A stretch of 64,000 nt of DNA, taken from NCBI GenBank assembly GCA_036270095.1, contig DATBDE010000017.1:1-64000 (forward strand). The letters are read 5' to 3'. This stretch comes from DATBDE01 sp036270095 (GTDB taxonomy: Bacteria > Actinomycetota > Thermoleophilia > Solirubrobacterales > Solirubrobacteraceae). Shown here one piece after another: positions 32,420 through 40,728 of this stretch. The notes below the pieces were generated by a model that saw nothing but the letters and a program-made list of their open reading frames with translations, was not told the origin of the DNA and made no database searches. Position 1 is the stretch's first letter. Each line of letters opens with the position of its first letter. The position numbers and the translations under genes were made by a program.

Positions 32420-32429
32420 TCCCGGGCGC

Positions 32430-33596
32430 ATGAGCCTCCGCTTCATCACCGCCGGGGAGTCACACGGACCCGGCCTCACCTGCATCGTCGAGGGCCTCCC
32501 CGCCGGGCTCGAGGTGACGCCCGACGACCTCAACCGCGACCTCGCGCGCCGCCAGCTCGGCCACGGGCGCGGTGGGCGGATGAAGATCGAGTCCGATTCC
32601 GCGGCCGTCACCGCCGGCCTGCGCCACGGCCGCACCCTCGGCAGCCCGATCGCCCTGCAGGTCGCCAACCGCGACTACGCCAACTGGGAGGAGCGGATGA
32701 ACCCGTGGCCGGTGGAGGCCGAGGTCGCCGAGGTGCATCTCCCGCGGCCCGGCCACGCCGACCTTGCCGGCATCCAGAAGTACGGGCACGACGACGTGCG
32801 CAACGTCCTCGAGCGCGCAAGCGCGCGCGAGACCGCCGCCCGCGTGGCCGGCGGGGCGCTGGCCAAGACCTTCCTGCGCGCGCTGGGCGTGCAGGTCCTC
32901 TCGCACGTCATCCAGATCGGCCAGGTCAGCGCCCCCGAGGGCAGCGGCCTACGCCCGGAGGACTTCGACTGTGTGGACGAGTCGCCGGTGCGCTGCCTGG
33001 ACGAGGAGGCCTCTCAGGCGATGGTCGAGGAGATCAACGTCATGCGCAAGCAGAACGAGTCGCTGGGCGGCCTGTTCGAGGTGCGGGCGTTCGGCCTCGT
33101 CCCCGGCCTGGGCGGGCACACCTCCTGGGAGGAGCGCCTGGACGGCCGCCTGGCCGGCGCGCTGATGTCGATCCAGGCCATGAAGGCGGTCGGGTTCGGC
33201 GAGGGCTTCTCGCTCGCCGGCACCTACGGCTCACAGGCCCACGACGAGATCTTCTTCACCGAGGAGCGCGGCTACCACCGCGAGACCAACCGCGCCGGCG
33301 GCCTCGAGGGGGGCATGACCACCGGCGAGCCGCTCGTCGCGCGGGTGGCCATGAAGCCGCTCTCCACGCTGACCAAGCCGCTGCGTTCGGTCGACACCGA
33401 GACCAAGGAGCCGGCCCAGGCCTTGCGCGAGCGCACCGACTCCACCGCCGTGCCCGCGGCCGGCGTGGTGGGCGAGGCGATGGTTGCCTTCGTGCTCGCC
33501 GACGCCTACCGCCGCAAGTTCGGCGGCGACCACATCGACGACGTGCTCGCCGCCGTGCGCGCCTATGAGGAGCGCATCCAGTGGCGTCGCCGCTGA
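32430..33596 (+). CDS. aroC: Chorismate synthase
   Basis: A 388-residue AroC. FMN- and substrate-binding segments are present: ITAGESHGPGLTCIVEGLPAG, RRQLGHGRGGRMKIESD, GRTLGSPIALQVANRDYANW, ERASARETAARVAGGALAKTFL, NEAGG-type loop here as NRAGGLEGGMTTGEP, and VDTETKEPAQALRERTDSTAVPAAGVVGEAMVAFVLADA. It makes chorismate from EPSP with reduced FMN. It opens a four-gene shikimate operon; its end overlaps the aroK-aroB fusion by 16 bp. Confidence 0.96.
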   Translation: MSLRFITAGESHGPGLTCIVEGLPAGLEVTPDDLNRDLARRQLGHGRGGRMKIESDSAAVTAGLRHGRTLGSPIALQVANRDYANWEERMNPWPVEAEVAEVHLPRPGHADLAGIQKYGHDDVRNVLERASARETAARVAGGALAKTFLRALGVQVLSHVIQIGQVSAPEGSGLRPEDFDCVDESPVRCLDEEASQAMVEEINVMRKQNESLGGLFEVRAFGLVPGLGGHTSWEERLDGRLAGALMSIQAMKAVGFGEGFSLAGTYGSQAHDEIFFTEERGYHRETNRAGGLEGGMTTGEPLVARVAMKPLSTLTKPLRSVDTETKEPAQALRERTDSTAVPAAGVVGEAMVAFVLADAYRRKFGGDHIDDVLAAVRAYEERIQWRRR

Positions 33597-35140
33597 CCGA
33601 CCGCGCGCTCGTCTTCGCCGGCTTCATGGGCGCGGGCAAGACCGTCGCCGCCCGAACGGTGGCCGAGGCCTGGGGCGTCGCGCCCGTCGACACCGACGCC
33701 GTGCTCGAGCGCGAGCTCGGCGTGCGCATCCCCGACTTCTTCGCCGAGCAGGGCGAGGAGGCGTTCCGGCTGCGCGAGGAGGTCGCCGTCGCGCACGCGC
33801 TCGACCAGGCCGCGCCCGGGTCGGTGGTCGCGCTCGGGGGCGGCGCCCTGGGGTCCAAGCGCGTGCGCGAGACGCTGCACCGCCATCTCGTGGTCTGGCT
33901 CGACGTCGACGTCGACACGTGTTGGACCCGGGCCACGGACCAGGGCCACGACCGCCCGCTGGCCCGCGACGCCGACGCCTTCGCGCGCCTCTTCCACGAT
34001 CGCCAGGTCGCCTACGAGACCGCCGCCGACGCCGTCGTGCTCAACCGGTCGCCCGACACCGTGGTGCGGGCGCTGCCCGCGCTGATCGACCTCGCCTGCC
34101 GCCCGGACGACACCCGGCTGCTGTGGGCCTGGTCGGCCTCGGCCCAGTACCCGGTGCTGCTGCGCGACGGCCTGCTCGCCGACCCCGCCGACGGCTGGCC
34201 CGCCGACGGTCGGCGCTTCCTGGTCACCGACGGCGCCGTGGGCAGGCTCTTCGCCGACCGCGTCGAGCCGCTGGCCGGCCGCGTGAGCATCATGCCCGGC
34301 GAGCAGTCCAAGACCGTGGCCCACGCCGAGATCGTGTGGACCGAGCTGGTGCGCGCGGGCCTGACCCGCACCGACCACGTGGTCGCGCTTGGCGGCGGCG
34401 TCGTCGGTGACCTGGCCGGGTTCTGCGCCGCGACGTACCAGCGCGGCGTGCCGATCGTGCACGTGCCCACCACGGTGGTCGCCCAGGTCGACTCGGCCTA
34501 CGGCGGCAAGACCGGCGTCGACCTCGCCGAGGCCAAGAACTACGTCGGCGCCTACCACCAGCCCGCCGCCGTTCTCGTCGACCCCGAGACCCTGCACACG
34601 CTGCCGCCACAGGAGCGCGCTGCCGGCTACGCCGAGGTGGTCAAGACGGCGCTGATCGCCGGCGGGCGCCTGTGGGATCGCGTGCGCGTGGGGGCGTCGG
34701 TCACCGACGACGACGTCATCGCCGCCTGCGCCCTGACCAAGCTGCGCGTCGTGGCCCAGGACGAGCGCGACGACGGCCGCCGCCAGGTCCTCAACCTCGG
34801 CCACACCGTCGCCCATGCGATCGAGACCGCCACCGGCTACGCGCGCTACCGCCACGGCGAGGCGGTCGGGCTCGGGCTGCTGGCCGCGCTCCGCCTGTCC
34901 GGCCTGGACGACCTGCGCGAGGAGGTGGGCGAGCTGCTCGAGGCCGCCGGCCTGCCAACGGCGCTGGAGGCCGACGTCGACGCTGTCCTGCAGGCCACCG
35001 CGCGCGACAAGAAGCGCGTGGGGGAGGGGCCGGTGCCGTTCGTCGTCGTACACGCGCCGGGCGACGTGCGCCCGGGCGCCGCGCTCCCGGACCGCGAAGT
35101 CCGGGCCGCCGTGACAGAGTTGGCAGCCGCGCGCGGATGA
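33581..35140 (+). CDS. aroKB: Shikimate kinase fused to 3-dehydroquinate synthase (AroK-AroB)
   Basis: A 519-residue bifunctional protein. Residues 8-170 are shikimate kinase: AGFMGAGKT (Walker A, 13-21), DTDAVLERELGVRIPDFFAEQGEEAFRLRE (shikimate Asp/Arg), GGGALGSKRVRETL, RPLARD lid. Residues 175-519 are dehydroquinate synthase: GEQSKTVAHAE, LGGGVVGDLAGFCAATYQRGVP, VPTTVVAQVDSAYGGKTGVDL, AAGYAEVVKTALI (Zn Glu), LNLGHTVAHAIE (Zn His) and RHGEAVGLG (Zn His). Both active sites look intact. The two enzymes are usually separate neighbours; here they are joined by a short linker. GTG 33581 overlaps aroC; the stop overlaps aroQ. Confidence 0.93.
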   Translation: MASPLTDRALVFAGFMGAGKTVAARTVAEAWGVAPVDTDAVLERELGVRIPDFFAEQGEEAFRLREEVAVAHALDQAAPGSVVALGGGALGSKRVRETLHRHLVVWLDVDVDTCWTRATDQGHDRPLARDADAFARLFHDRQVAYETAADAVVLNRSPDTVVRALPALIDLACRPDDTRLLWAWSASAQYPVLLRDGLLADPADGWPADGRRFLVTDGAVGRLFADRVEPLAGRVSIMPGEQSKTVAHAEIVWTELVRAGLTRTDHVVALGGGVVGDLAGFCAATYQRGVPIVHVPTTVVAQVDSAYGGKTGVDLAEAKNYVGAYHQPAAVLVDPETLHTLPPQERAAGYAEVVKTALIAGGRLWDRVRVGASVTDDDVIAACALTKLRVVAQDERDDGRRQVLNLGHTVAHAIETATGYARYRHGEAVGLGLLAALRLSGLDDLREEVGELLEAAGLPTALEADVDAVLQATARDKKRVGEGPVPFVVVHAPGDVRPGAALPDREVRAAVTELAAARG

Positions 35141-35583
35141 GCACTGCCCACAACCGCATCCAGGTCATGCACGGGGTCAACCTCGACATGCTCGGCCGCC
35201 GCGACCCCGACATCTACGGCACCCTCTCGCTGACCGAGCTCGAGCGCGAGGTCAGCGAGATGGCGGCCGAGCTCGGCCTGCAGACCCGCTTCTTCCAGAG
35301 CAACTTCGAGGGCGAGTTCGTGGAGGAGCTGCACCGGCTCGACGGGCTGGCTGACGCCATCCTGCTCAACCCCGGCGCGTGGACGCACTACGCGTGGGCG
35401 ATCCGCGATGCGCTGGAGATCACGGCCCTGCCGTCGGTCGAGGTCCACCTCTCCGACGTGGACGCGCGCGAGGACTGGCGCAAGCTCTCGGTCATCGGCG
35501 ACCTGTGCCTGGCCCGCATCAAGGGCAAGGGCGTGGACGGGTACCGCGAGGCGCTCGTGCGGCTGCGCGAGGCGCTGCAGTGA
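35137..35583 (+). CDS. aroQ: Type II 3-dehydroquinate dehydratase
   Basis: A 148-residue AroQ. MHGVNLDMLGRRDPDIYGTLSL contains the Asn, Arg and catalytic Tyr of the flexible loop; FFQSNFEGEFVEELH; LLNPGAWTHYAWAIRDAL with the substrate-binding Asn and His; VEVHLSDVDAREDWRKLSVI with the Glu-x-His catalytic pair. Some usual residues differ (NVHAREEFR... becomes DVDAREDWR), but the acid/base pair and arginines are kept. It dehydrates 3-dehydroquinate. ATG 35137 overlaps the aroKB stop, and the end overlaps pepQ by 4 bp. Confidence 0.92.
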   Translation: MSTAHNRIQVMHGVNLDMLGRRDPDIYGTLSLTELEREVSEMAAELGLQTRFFQSNFEGEFVEELHRLDGLADAILLNPGAWTHYAWAIRDALEITALPSVEVHLSDVDAREDWRKLSVIGDLCLARIKGKGVDGYREALVRLREALQ

Positions 35584-36653
35584 GCGCACGCGCCGCCGCC
35601 GTCGCCGCCGTCGTGACCGAGCGCGAGCTCGACGCCCTGCTCGTGGTCGAGGAGTTCAACCTGCGCTGGCTGACCGGCTACACGGGAACCAACGGGCTGG
35701 CCCTGGTCGGCGACGACCTGCGCGTGTTCATTACCGACTTCCGCTACGTCGAGCAGGCCGACCACGAGGTCCAGCCCGCCTTCGACCGCCGCCGCGGGGA
35801 GCGCGACCTGCTCGAGGACGGGCGCAACGCCCTGCCCGAGCGCCGCCCGCTCCAGCTCGGCTTCGACGACGCCAACACCTCGGTGCGCACCCACGGCCGG
35901 CTGCGCGAGCTGCTGGGCGACCAGGTCGAGCTCGTGGCCGCCGGCGGCGTGATCGAGGACCTGCGAGCGGTCAAGGACGCCGACGAGCTCGCGCTCGTGC
36001 GCACCGCGGCCCGCCTCGGCGACGAAGCCCTGCGCGAGGTGCTGCAACAGGGCCTGGCCGGGCGCACCGAGCGCGCGGTGGCGCGCGCGCTCGAGGACGC
36101 CATGCGCGACCGCGACGCCGAACCATCGTTCCCCACCATCGTCGCCGCCGGCCCGCACGGCGCGCTCCCGCACGCCGAGCCGCGCGACGTCGAGATCCCC
36201 GCGGGCGCGCTCGTCGTGGTCGACTGGGGCGCCCGTTACCACGGCTACTGCTCGGATTGCACGCGCACGGTGGCCACCGGCCCGGTCGAGGGCGAGGCGC
36301 GCGCGGTCTACGACCTCGTCCTGCGCGCCCAGCGCGCCGCGCTGGACGCGGTGAGGCCCGGGCCCGAGGGCAAGGCCGTCGACGCGGTCGCGCGCGACCT
36401 CATCGCCGAGGCCGGCCACGGCGACGAGTTCGGGCACGGGCTCGGCCACGGCGTGGGGCTCGAGGTCCACGAGGGGCCGACGCTGTCCAAGAAGGGCGAC
36501 AAGCACCTCGCCGCGGGCAACGTGGTCACGGTCGAGCCCGGCGTCTACCTGCCCGGGCGCTTCGGAGTACGGATCGAGGACCTGGCCGTCGTCACCGACG
36601 CCGGCCCCGACGTCCTGAGCTCGTATACCAAGGAGCTCACGGATGTGGGCTAG
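35580..36653 (+). CDS. pepQ: Xaa-Pro aminopeptidase/dipeptidase (M24B)
   Basis: A 357-residue M24 metallopeptidase. The N-terminal creatinase-like domain (LLVVEEFNLRWLTGYTGTNGLALVG) precedes the pita-bread fold with all five metal ligands: VVDWGARYHGYCSDCTRTV (two Asp), GHGLGHGVGLEVHEGP (His), VTVEPGVYLPG (Glu) and GVRIEDLAVV (Glu). It removes N-terminal residues ahead of proline. pepQ after aroB/aroQ is the conserved actinobacterial order, normally followed by efp; here the order breaks after pepQ. Confidence 0.9.
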   Translation: MSARAAAVAAVVTERELDALLVVEEFNLRWLTGYTGTNGLALVGDDLRVFITDFRYVEQADHEVQPAFDRRRGERDLLEDGRNALPERRPLQLGFDDANTSVRTHGRLRELLGDQVELVAAGGVIEDLRAVKDADELALVRTAARLGDEALREVLQQGLAGRTERAVARALEDAMRDRDAEPSFPTIVAAGPHGALPHAEPRDVEIPAGALVVVDWGARYHGYCSDCTRTVATGPVEGEARAVYDLVLRAQRAALDAVRPGPEGKAVDAVARDLIAEAGHGDEFGHGLGHGVGLEVHEGPTLSKKGDKHLAAGNVVTVEPGVYLPGRFGVRIEDLAVVTDAGPDVLSSYTKELTDVG

Positions 36654-38067
36654 GGCGCTGGTCGCCGCCCTGGCCATCGCGCTCGCGGCGCCCGCTCTTG
36701 CCACCGCCGCCGCCGACCCGCTGTCGGTCAAGCACAACCGCATCGTCGACGCCCGCCGGCGCCAGGTGATCCTCCACGGCGCCAACACCGTGTTCAAGCG
36801 CCCGCCGTACTACCCGCCGCTGACCGCCGCGGACTTCCGGCGCATGCGCTCGTGGGGCTTCAACACGATCCGGCTCGGCGTGATCTGGGCCGGCCTGGAG
36901 CCTCAACCGGGCCAGATCGACCAGGACTACATCGACCACCTGCAGGCGATCGTCGCGCTGGCGGCCCGGGAGCGCTTCTGGGTGCTGCTCGACATGCACC
37001 AGGACCTCTACGCCGAGCGCTTCACCGGCGAGGGCGCCCCGGAGTGGGCGGTCCTGGACGACGGCATCCCGTTCACGCCGGCCGCGGGCGACTTCGCACT
37101 CAACTACGCCTCGCCGGCGGTGGGGCGCGCGTTCACGAGCTTCTGGACCGACCGCGACGGCATCCGCACCGAGTACGTGCGCGCCTTCACGGCGCTGGCG
37201 CAGCGCTTCGCCGGCAGCCCGGCCGTGCTCGGCTACGACCTCTTCAACGAGCCCTCGTGTGAGTTCCAGCTCGGCCCGCCCTGCGGCCTGCCGCCCGGAC
37301 CGCCGGTGGCCACGCAGTTCCTCATGCCGCTCTACGACCAGCTCGTGCCCGCGCTGCACGCGGCCGACCCCAAGCACCCCGCCTTCTACGAGGACTCGCC
37401 CACCGTGAACTTCGGCTATCCGTTCCTGATCGCGTCGCCCGACGGGCCCGAGTGGCCCTATCCGAACCAGGGGCTCTCGCATCACGTGTACTGCTCGCCC
37501 GACCTGCGCGCCGGCGTGAGCTGCCCCGCCCAGGAGCGCCAGGCGGTGGGCAACGCGATCGCCAGCGCCCGGCACAACGATGTCGCCGCGCTGCAGACCG
37601 AGTTCGGCGCCACCGACGACCTCGCGACGCTGCGGCGGGTGACCGCGGACGAGGACGCGGCCGGCGAGGGCTGGCTCTACTGGCAGTACAAGACCTACGA
37701 CGACCCGACCACGAGCTCGTCGGCCGGGCCCGGCGGAGCCGACGCCGAGTCGATCGTGGCCGTCAACGGCCGGGTCAAGCGGGCCAAGGTGGGGGTGCTC
37801 GCGCGCGCCTACCCCGAGCGCATCGCCGGCGAAGGCGCGCGATGGTCCTTCGACCCGCGTACCGGCGTGTTCAGCCTGAGCTACACGCCGCGCGGGAGCG
37901 GGCCCACCGTCGTGGTGGCCCCGGCACCCGCCTACCCGCGCGGCGCCTGCACGACGGGCCGCGGCTTCACGCAGAGCCGCGACCCGGAACGCGACCGGCT
38001 ACGCCTGCGCGCCGACCGCGGGGCGCGGCACGTCTCGTTCCGCGCCTTCCCCTGCCCGAACGCCTAG
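36643..38067 (+). CDS. Secreted GH5-family glycoside hydrolase (endoglycoceramidase-like)
   Basis: A 474-residue exported enzyme. Signal peptide RALVAALAIALAAPALATAAA; then HNRIVDARRRQVILHGANTVFKRPPYYPP, WGFNTIRLGVIWAGLEP, VLLDMHQDLY, GYDLFNEPSCEF (acid/base Glu), LSHHVYCS, AALQTEFGATDD (nucleophile Glu) and GWLYWQYKTYDDP. These are the GH5 endoglycoceramidase landmarks, and a C-terminal beta domain (about 390-474) follows. It should hydrolyse a glycoside or glycolipid outside the cell. ATG 36643 overlaps the pepQ end by 11 bp. Its last 69 bp overlap the convergent membrane-protein gene. Confidence 0.88.
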   Translation: MWARALVAALAIALAAPALATAAADPLSVKHNRIVDARRRQVILHGANTVFKRPPYYPPLTAADFRRMRSWGFNTIRLGVIWAGLEPQPGQIDQDYIDHLQAIVALAARERFWVLLDMHQDLYAERFTGEGAPEWAVLDDGIPFTPAAGDFALNYASPAVGRAFTSFWTDRDGIRTEYVRAFTALAQRFAGSPAVLGYDLFNEPSCEFQLGPPCGLPPGPPVATQFLMPLYDQLVPALHAADPKHPAFYEDSPTVNFGYPFLIASPDGPEWPYPNQGLSHHVYCSPDLRAGVSCPAQERQAVGNAIASARHNDVAALQTEFGATDDLATLRRVTADEDAAGEGWLYWQYKTYDDPTTSSSAGPGGADAESIVAVNGRVKRAKVGVLARAYPERIAGEGARWSFDPRTGVFSLSYTPRGSGPTVVVAPAPAYPRGACTTGRGFTQSRDPERDRLRLRADRGARHVSFRAFPCPNA

Positions 38068-39861
38068 CCCCTCGTCGGGGTACGGCTCGCCCGCGGTGCG
38101 CAGCAGCCGGCGCAGCCCGAACCCGAGGGCGACGAGCCAGGCAGCGACGATGGCCAGCAGCAGGCCGTAGGCCGGAAGCTGGAGGCCGACCGACCCGCCG
38201 CGCGCCTCGCGCTGCAGGATCGACTTGTCGCTCACGAACGGGCGCGTGAATTGGGCCGTCGCCGGCACGCCCTTGGCCGGGATGGCCGGGTCCGCGGGCA
38301 GGAAGATCGGGCTCGCCACGACAGCGCGGCCGTTCTCCATCCGCAGCATGGCCTTCCACTTGCCGTAGACCGGGATCGGCTGCGTGGTCCGGTACACGCC
38401 CTCGCTGACGCGTTGCAGGCGGTCGACGACGAGGCTGCCGCCCTGCCAGGCGGTGACGGTCAGCCACTGCGCACCAGACGCGGCGTCGGACGGCGACAGC
38501 CGCACGGTTGCGGCCACCGCCCGGTGCGGCGGGCCGGCGACGTCGCGCAGGGCGACGGTGGCCGACGTCGGCGCGCCGGTGTCCATCGGCAGCGGCCAGG
38601 CGATGCAGACCAGCGCCAGCACCACGGCGGCAGCGAGCATGCCGCGCGGCGCGTGCTGGGGCGCTTGACGGCCGTTGGCCAGCAGCGCACGCCCGATGAA
38701 CCCGCCGAGGATGCCGCCGGCGACGCCGGCCAGGAGCGCGAGGATCGCACCCTCGGGGGAGATCGAGGACGGCCACGGCAGCGGCATCCACAGGTGCGAC
38801 CAGCCCGACTCGGCCGCGAAGCCGACGGTGCCGATCAGCGAGCCGGCGACCACGCCGAGGGTCAGCGGCTTGTTCGGGTTCATGCGCCAGGCCACGAGCT
38901 CGACGAGCAGCGCCTCGACGACATAGAGCGGGAAGTGCAGCGTGCTCATCCCGAAGATCGGGCCGATGATCAGCGACAGCACGCCGAAGCCGGCCAGGTA
39001 GAAGGCGACCGCGCCGAGCGCGCCACCGCGGCCGAGCTTGGCCCGCGCCGTCACCAGGCCGATGCCGGCCGCGAAGGCGATGAGGATGGGCTGGTAGACG
39101 AGCTGGAACTGCGGCACGCCGTAGTCGAACTCGCCCTGCAGGGTCGACAGGCCGATGAGGAAGCCACCGGCGATCGCGACCGTGCGCAGGCGGAACCACA
39201 GGTCGGCGTGGCCGACCGGCGGTTGCGCGGCCCGGTTCTGCGCCCGCGAGCCCTCGACCAGCAGCACCCAGGCGCCCAGCGTGGACAGCGAGGCGCCGCC
39301 GACCATGAGGATGTGGGTCGGCCCCCACAGCGTCACGTCCTGGCCGAACAGCCGGTGCCAAACGTCGTCGAGCGGGAAGCCGACGAGCGCGCACAGCCCG
39401 CACAGGAAGATGAGGACGCCGCCCAGCGGCGCGTTCCAGTTGCGCCCGAGCGGGACCGACGTCGGCGTCTCGGCGCCGGTCCCGATCACGAGCGCGAGCA
39501 GCCCGCCCAGCGCGATGCCGGCCAGGCCGAGCAGGATCGGGTAGTGGGCCACGGTCCCGAACGGGCCGGGGTCGCGACCGTGGTCGATGTGCTGGGCCAC
39601 GTCCCAGTAGAAGCCGAACGCCGCGATCAGCAGCGAGCCGCCGGTGACGGCGGAGGGGAGGGCGGCCCAGCGGGGCAGGCCGGCCACGCGCGCGGCGAAG
39701 TCGGCCAGCGAGCCGAGCCACGTGATGCGGCCGGTGCGGTGGGCGAAGCACACCCAGAGTGCGAGCAACGTCAGTGCGCCGGCGACCGCTGCGCCCCACA
39801 CGAGATCCTGCGTGGGCGCTCCCCCTGCCGGCTCGGATCCCTGCGCAATCAAGTCGAGCAT
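37999..39861 (-). CDS. Polytopic membrane protein with C-terminal extracytoplasmic domain, unrecognised
   Basis: A 620-residue protein with about eleven hydrophobic helices in residues 20-420 (for example VWGAAVAGALTLLALWVCFA, YPILLGLAGIALGGLLALVIG, ILAFAAGIGLV-like segments). His/Asp-containing loops include FYWDVAQHIDHGRDPGPFGTVAHYP, DDVWHRLFGQDVTLWGPTHILMVGG and GMSTLHFPLYVVEALLVEL. A beta-rich domain (about 430-560; VALRDVAGPPHRAVAATVRL...GVYRTTQPIPVYGKWKAMLRM) recalls FixH/YtkA modules, and one final helix follows. The conserved in-membrane His could bind metal or heme. I cannot name the family. TAGAAT six bases before ATG 39861 gives a leaderless start; a MerR gene diverges. Confidence 0.75.
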   Translation of the reverse strand: MLDLIAQGSEPAGGAPTQDLVWGAAVAGALTLLALWVCFAHRTGRITWLGSLADFAARVAGLPRWAALPSAVTGGSLLIAAFGFYWDVAQHIDHGRDPGPFGTVAHYPILLGLAGIALGGLLALVIGTGAETPTSVPLGRNWNAPLGGVLIFLCGLCALVGFPLDDVWHRLFGQDVTLWGPTHILMVGGASLSTLGAWVLLVEGSRAQNRAAQPPVGHADLWFRLRTVAIAGGFLIGLSTLQGEFDYGVPQFQLVYQPILIAFAAGIGLVTARAKLGRGGALGAVAFYLAGFGVLSLIIGPIFGMSTLHFPLYVVEALLVELVAWRMNPNKPLTLGVVAGSLIGTVGFAAESGWSHLWMPLPWPSSISPEGAILALLAGVAGGILGGFIGRALLANGRQAPQHAPRGMLAAAVVLALVCIAWPLPMDTGAPTSATVALRDVAGPPHRAVAATVRLSPSDAASGAQWLTVTAWQGGSLVVDRLQRVSEGVYRTTQPIPVYGKWKAMLRMENGRAVVASPIFLPADPAIPAKGVPATAQFTRPFVSDKSILQREARGGSVGLQLPAYGLLLAIVAAWLVALGFGLRRLLRTAGEPYPDEGLGVRAGEGAERDVPRPAVGAQA

Positions 39862-39867
39862 ACCGTC

Positions 39868-39911
39868 ATTCTACACCGTTCGATGACACATCAAACCTTG
39901 TACCGTAGACT
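39868..39911. promoter_or_regulatory. Divergent leaderless promoters of the membrane protein and merR-type gene
   Basis: On the complement TAGAAT (39873-39868) is followed by six bases and ATG 39861. On the plus strand TAGACT (39906-39911) is followed by eight bases and ATG 39920. Between them lies the short palindrome GATG-ACA-CATC (39882-39892), a plausible MerR-type operator shared by both directions. Confidence 0.5.
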
Positions 39912-39919
39912 GAGGCGCC

Positions 39920-40693
39920 ATGGCCGACGAGCTGACCATCGACGAGCTGGCGCGCGAGACCGGCATGACCGTGCGCAACATCCGCGCCCACCAGTCGCGT
40001 GGGCTGCTGCCGCCGCCCGAGGTCCGCGCGCGCACGGGCTACTACGGGCCCGAGCACGTCGACCGCCTGCGGCTGATCACGAACATGCAGGCCGAGGGCT
40101 TCAACCTCGCCGCGATCCACCGCATCATCGAGGCCTCCGACGGCACCGGCGCGCAGATCCTCGATTTCGGCCGCGAGGTGCTCGGCGCCTTCGACGAGGA
40201 GCCCGAGCTGACGACCGCCGACGAGCTGGCCCGGCGCTTCGGCGGCACGCTGGACGTCAAGGCGCTGCAGAAGGCCGAGAAGCTCGGCCTCATCCGCCCG
40301 TTGGGCGACGACCGCTTCGAGCTCGTCAGCCCGACGCTGATGCGAGCGGGGGAGGAGCTCGTGGCCCTGGGCATCCCGCTCAGCCACGCGCTGGCCGTGG
40401 CCGAGCGCATCCAGCGCAATTCGCGGCCCATCGCCGACGCCTTCATCCGCCTGTTCGTCGAGGACGTGATCGGCCCGGGCGACCCCACCCAGCGCACGCC
40501 GGAGGAGTGGGAGCGGCTGCGCGACGCGCTCGAGCGGCTGCGTCCGCTGGCCACCGAGGCGGTGCGCGCCGGCTTCCAGCAGACGATGAGCGCGGCCGTG
40601 GACGAGCAGGTGGCCAAGATCGTCGGCGACTTCGGCCCCACCGAGGGCAAGAAGGCGTCGCGCCGGCCCGGCCGGCGGCGCCGGTCGGCTTGA
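39920..40693 (+). CDS. MerR family transcriptional regulator
   Basis: A 257-residue regulator. The winged-helix DNA-binding domain occupies residues 5-75 (LTIDELARETGMTVRNIRAHQSRGLLPPPEV ... GYYGPEHVDRLRLITNMQAEGFNLAAIHRII). The rest is a long helical effector region (ADELARRFGGTLDVKALQKAEKLGLIRPL; LVALGIPLSHALAVAERIQRN) without metal-binding Cys, so it is not a classical metal sensor. Divergence from the 620-residue membrane protein suggests it regulates that gene and itself. The tail is basic. Confidence 0.88.
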   Translation: MADELTIDELARETGMTVRNIRAHQSRGLLPPPEVRARTGYYGPEHVDRLRLITNMQAEGFNLAAIHRIIEASDGTGAQILDFGREVLGAFDEEPELTTADELARRFGGTLDVKALQKAEKLGLIRPLGDDRFELVSPTLMRAGEELVALGIPLSHALAVAERIQRNSRPIADAFIRLFVEDVIGPGDPTQRTPEEWERLRDALERLRPLATEAVRAGFQQTMSAAVDEQVAKIVGDFGPTEGKKASRRPGRRRRSA

Positions 40694-40709
40694 CCTCGTC
40701 CGGAACCTC

Positions 40710-40724
40710 CTTTGTAATACGAAG
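40710..40724. promoter_or_regulatory. GntR-type palindrome overlapping the peroxiredoxin -10
   Basis: CTTTGTAATACGAAG is a 15-bp palindrome with one mismatched pair and contains TTGTAATACGA, an exact fit to the FadR-type consensus TNGTNNNACNA. It includes TAATAC (40715-40720), a -10 eight bases before TTG 40729. Related sites stand at 51836-51856 and 56961-56975. Confidence 0.5.
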
Positions 40725-40728
40725 TCCC

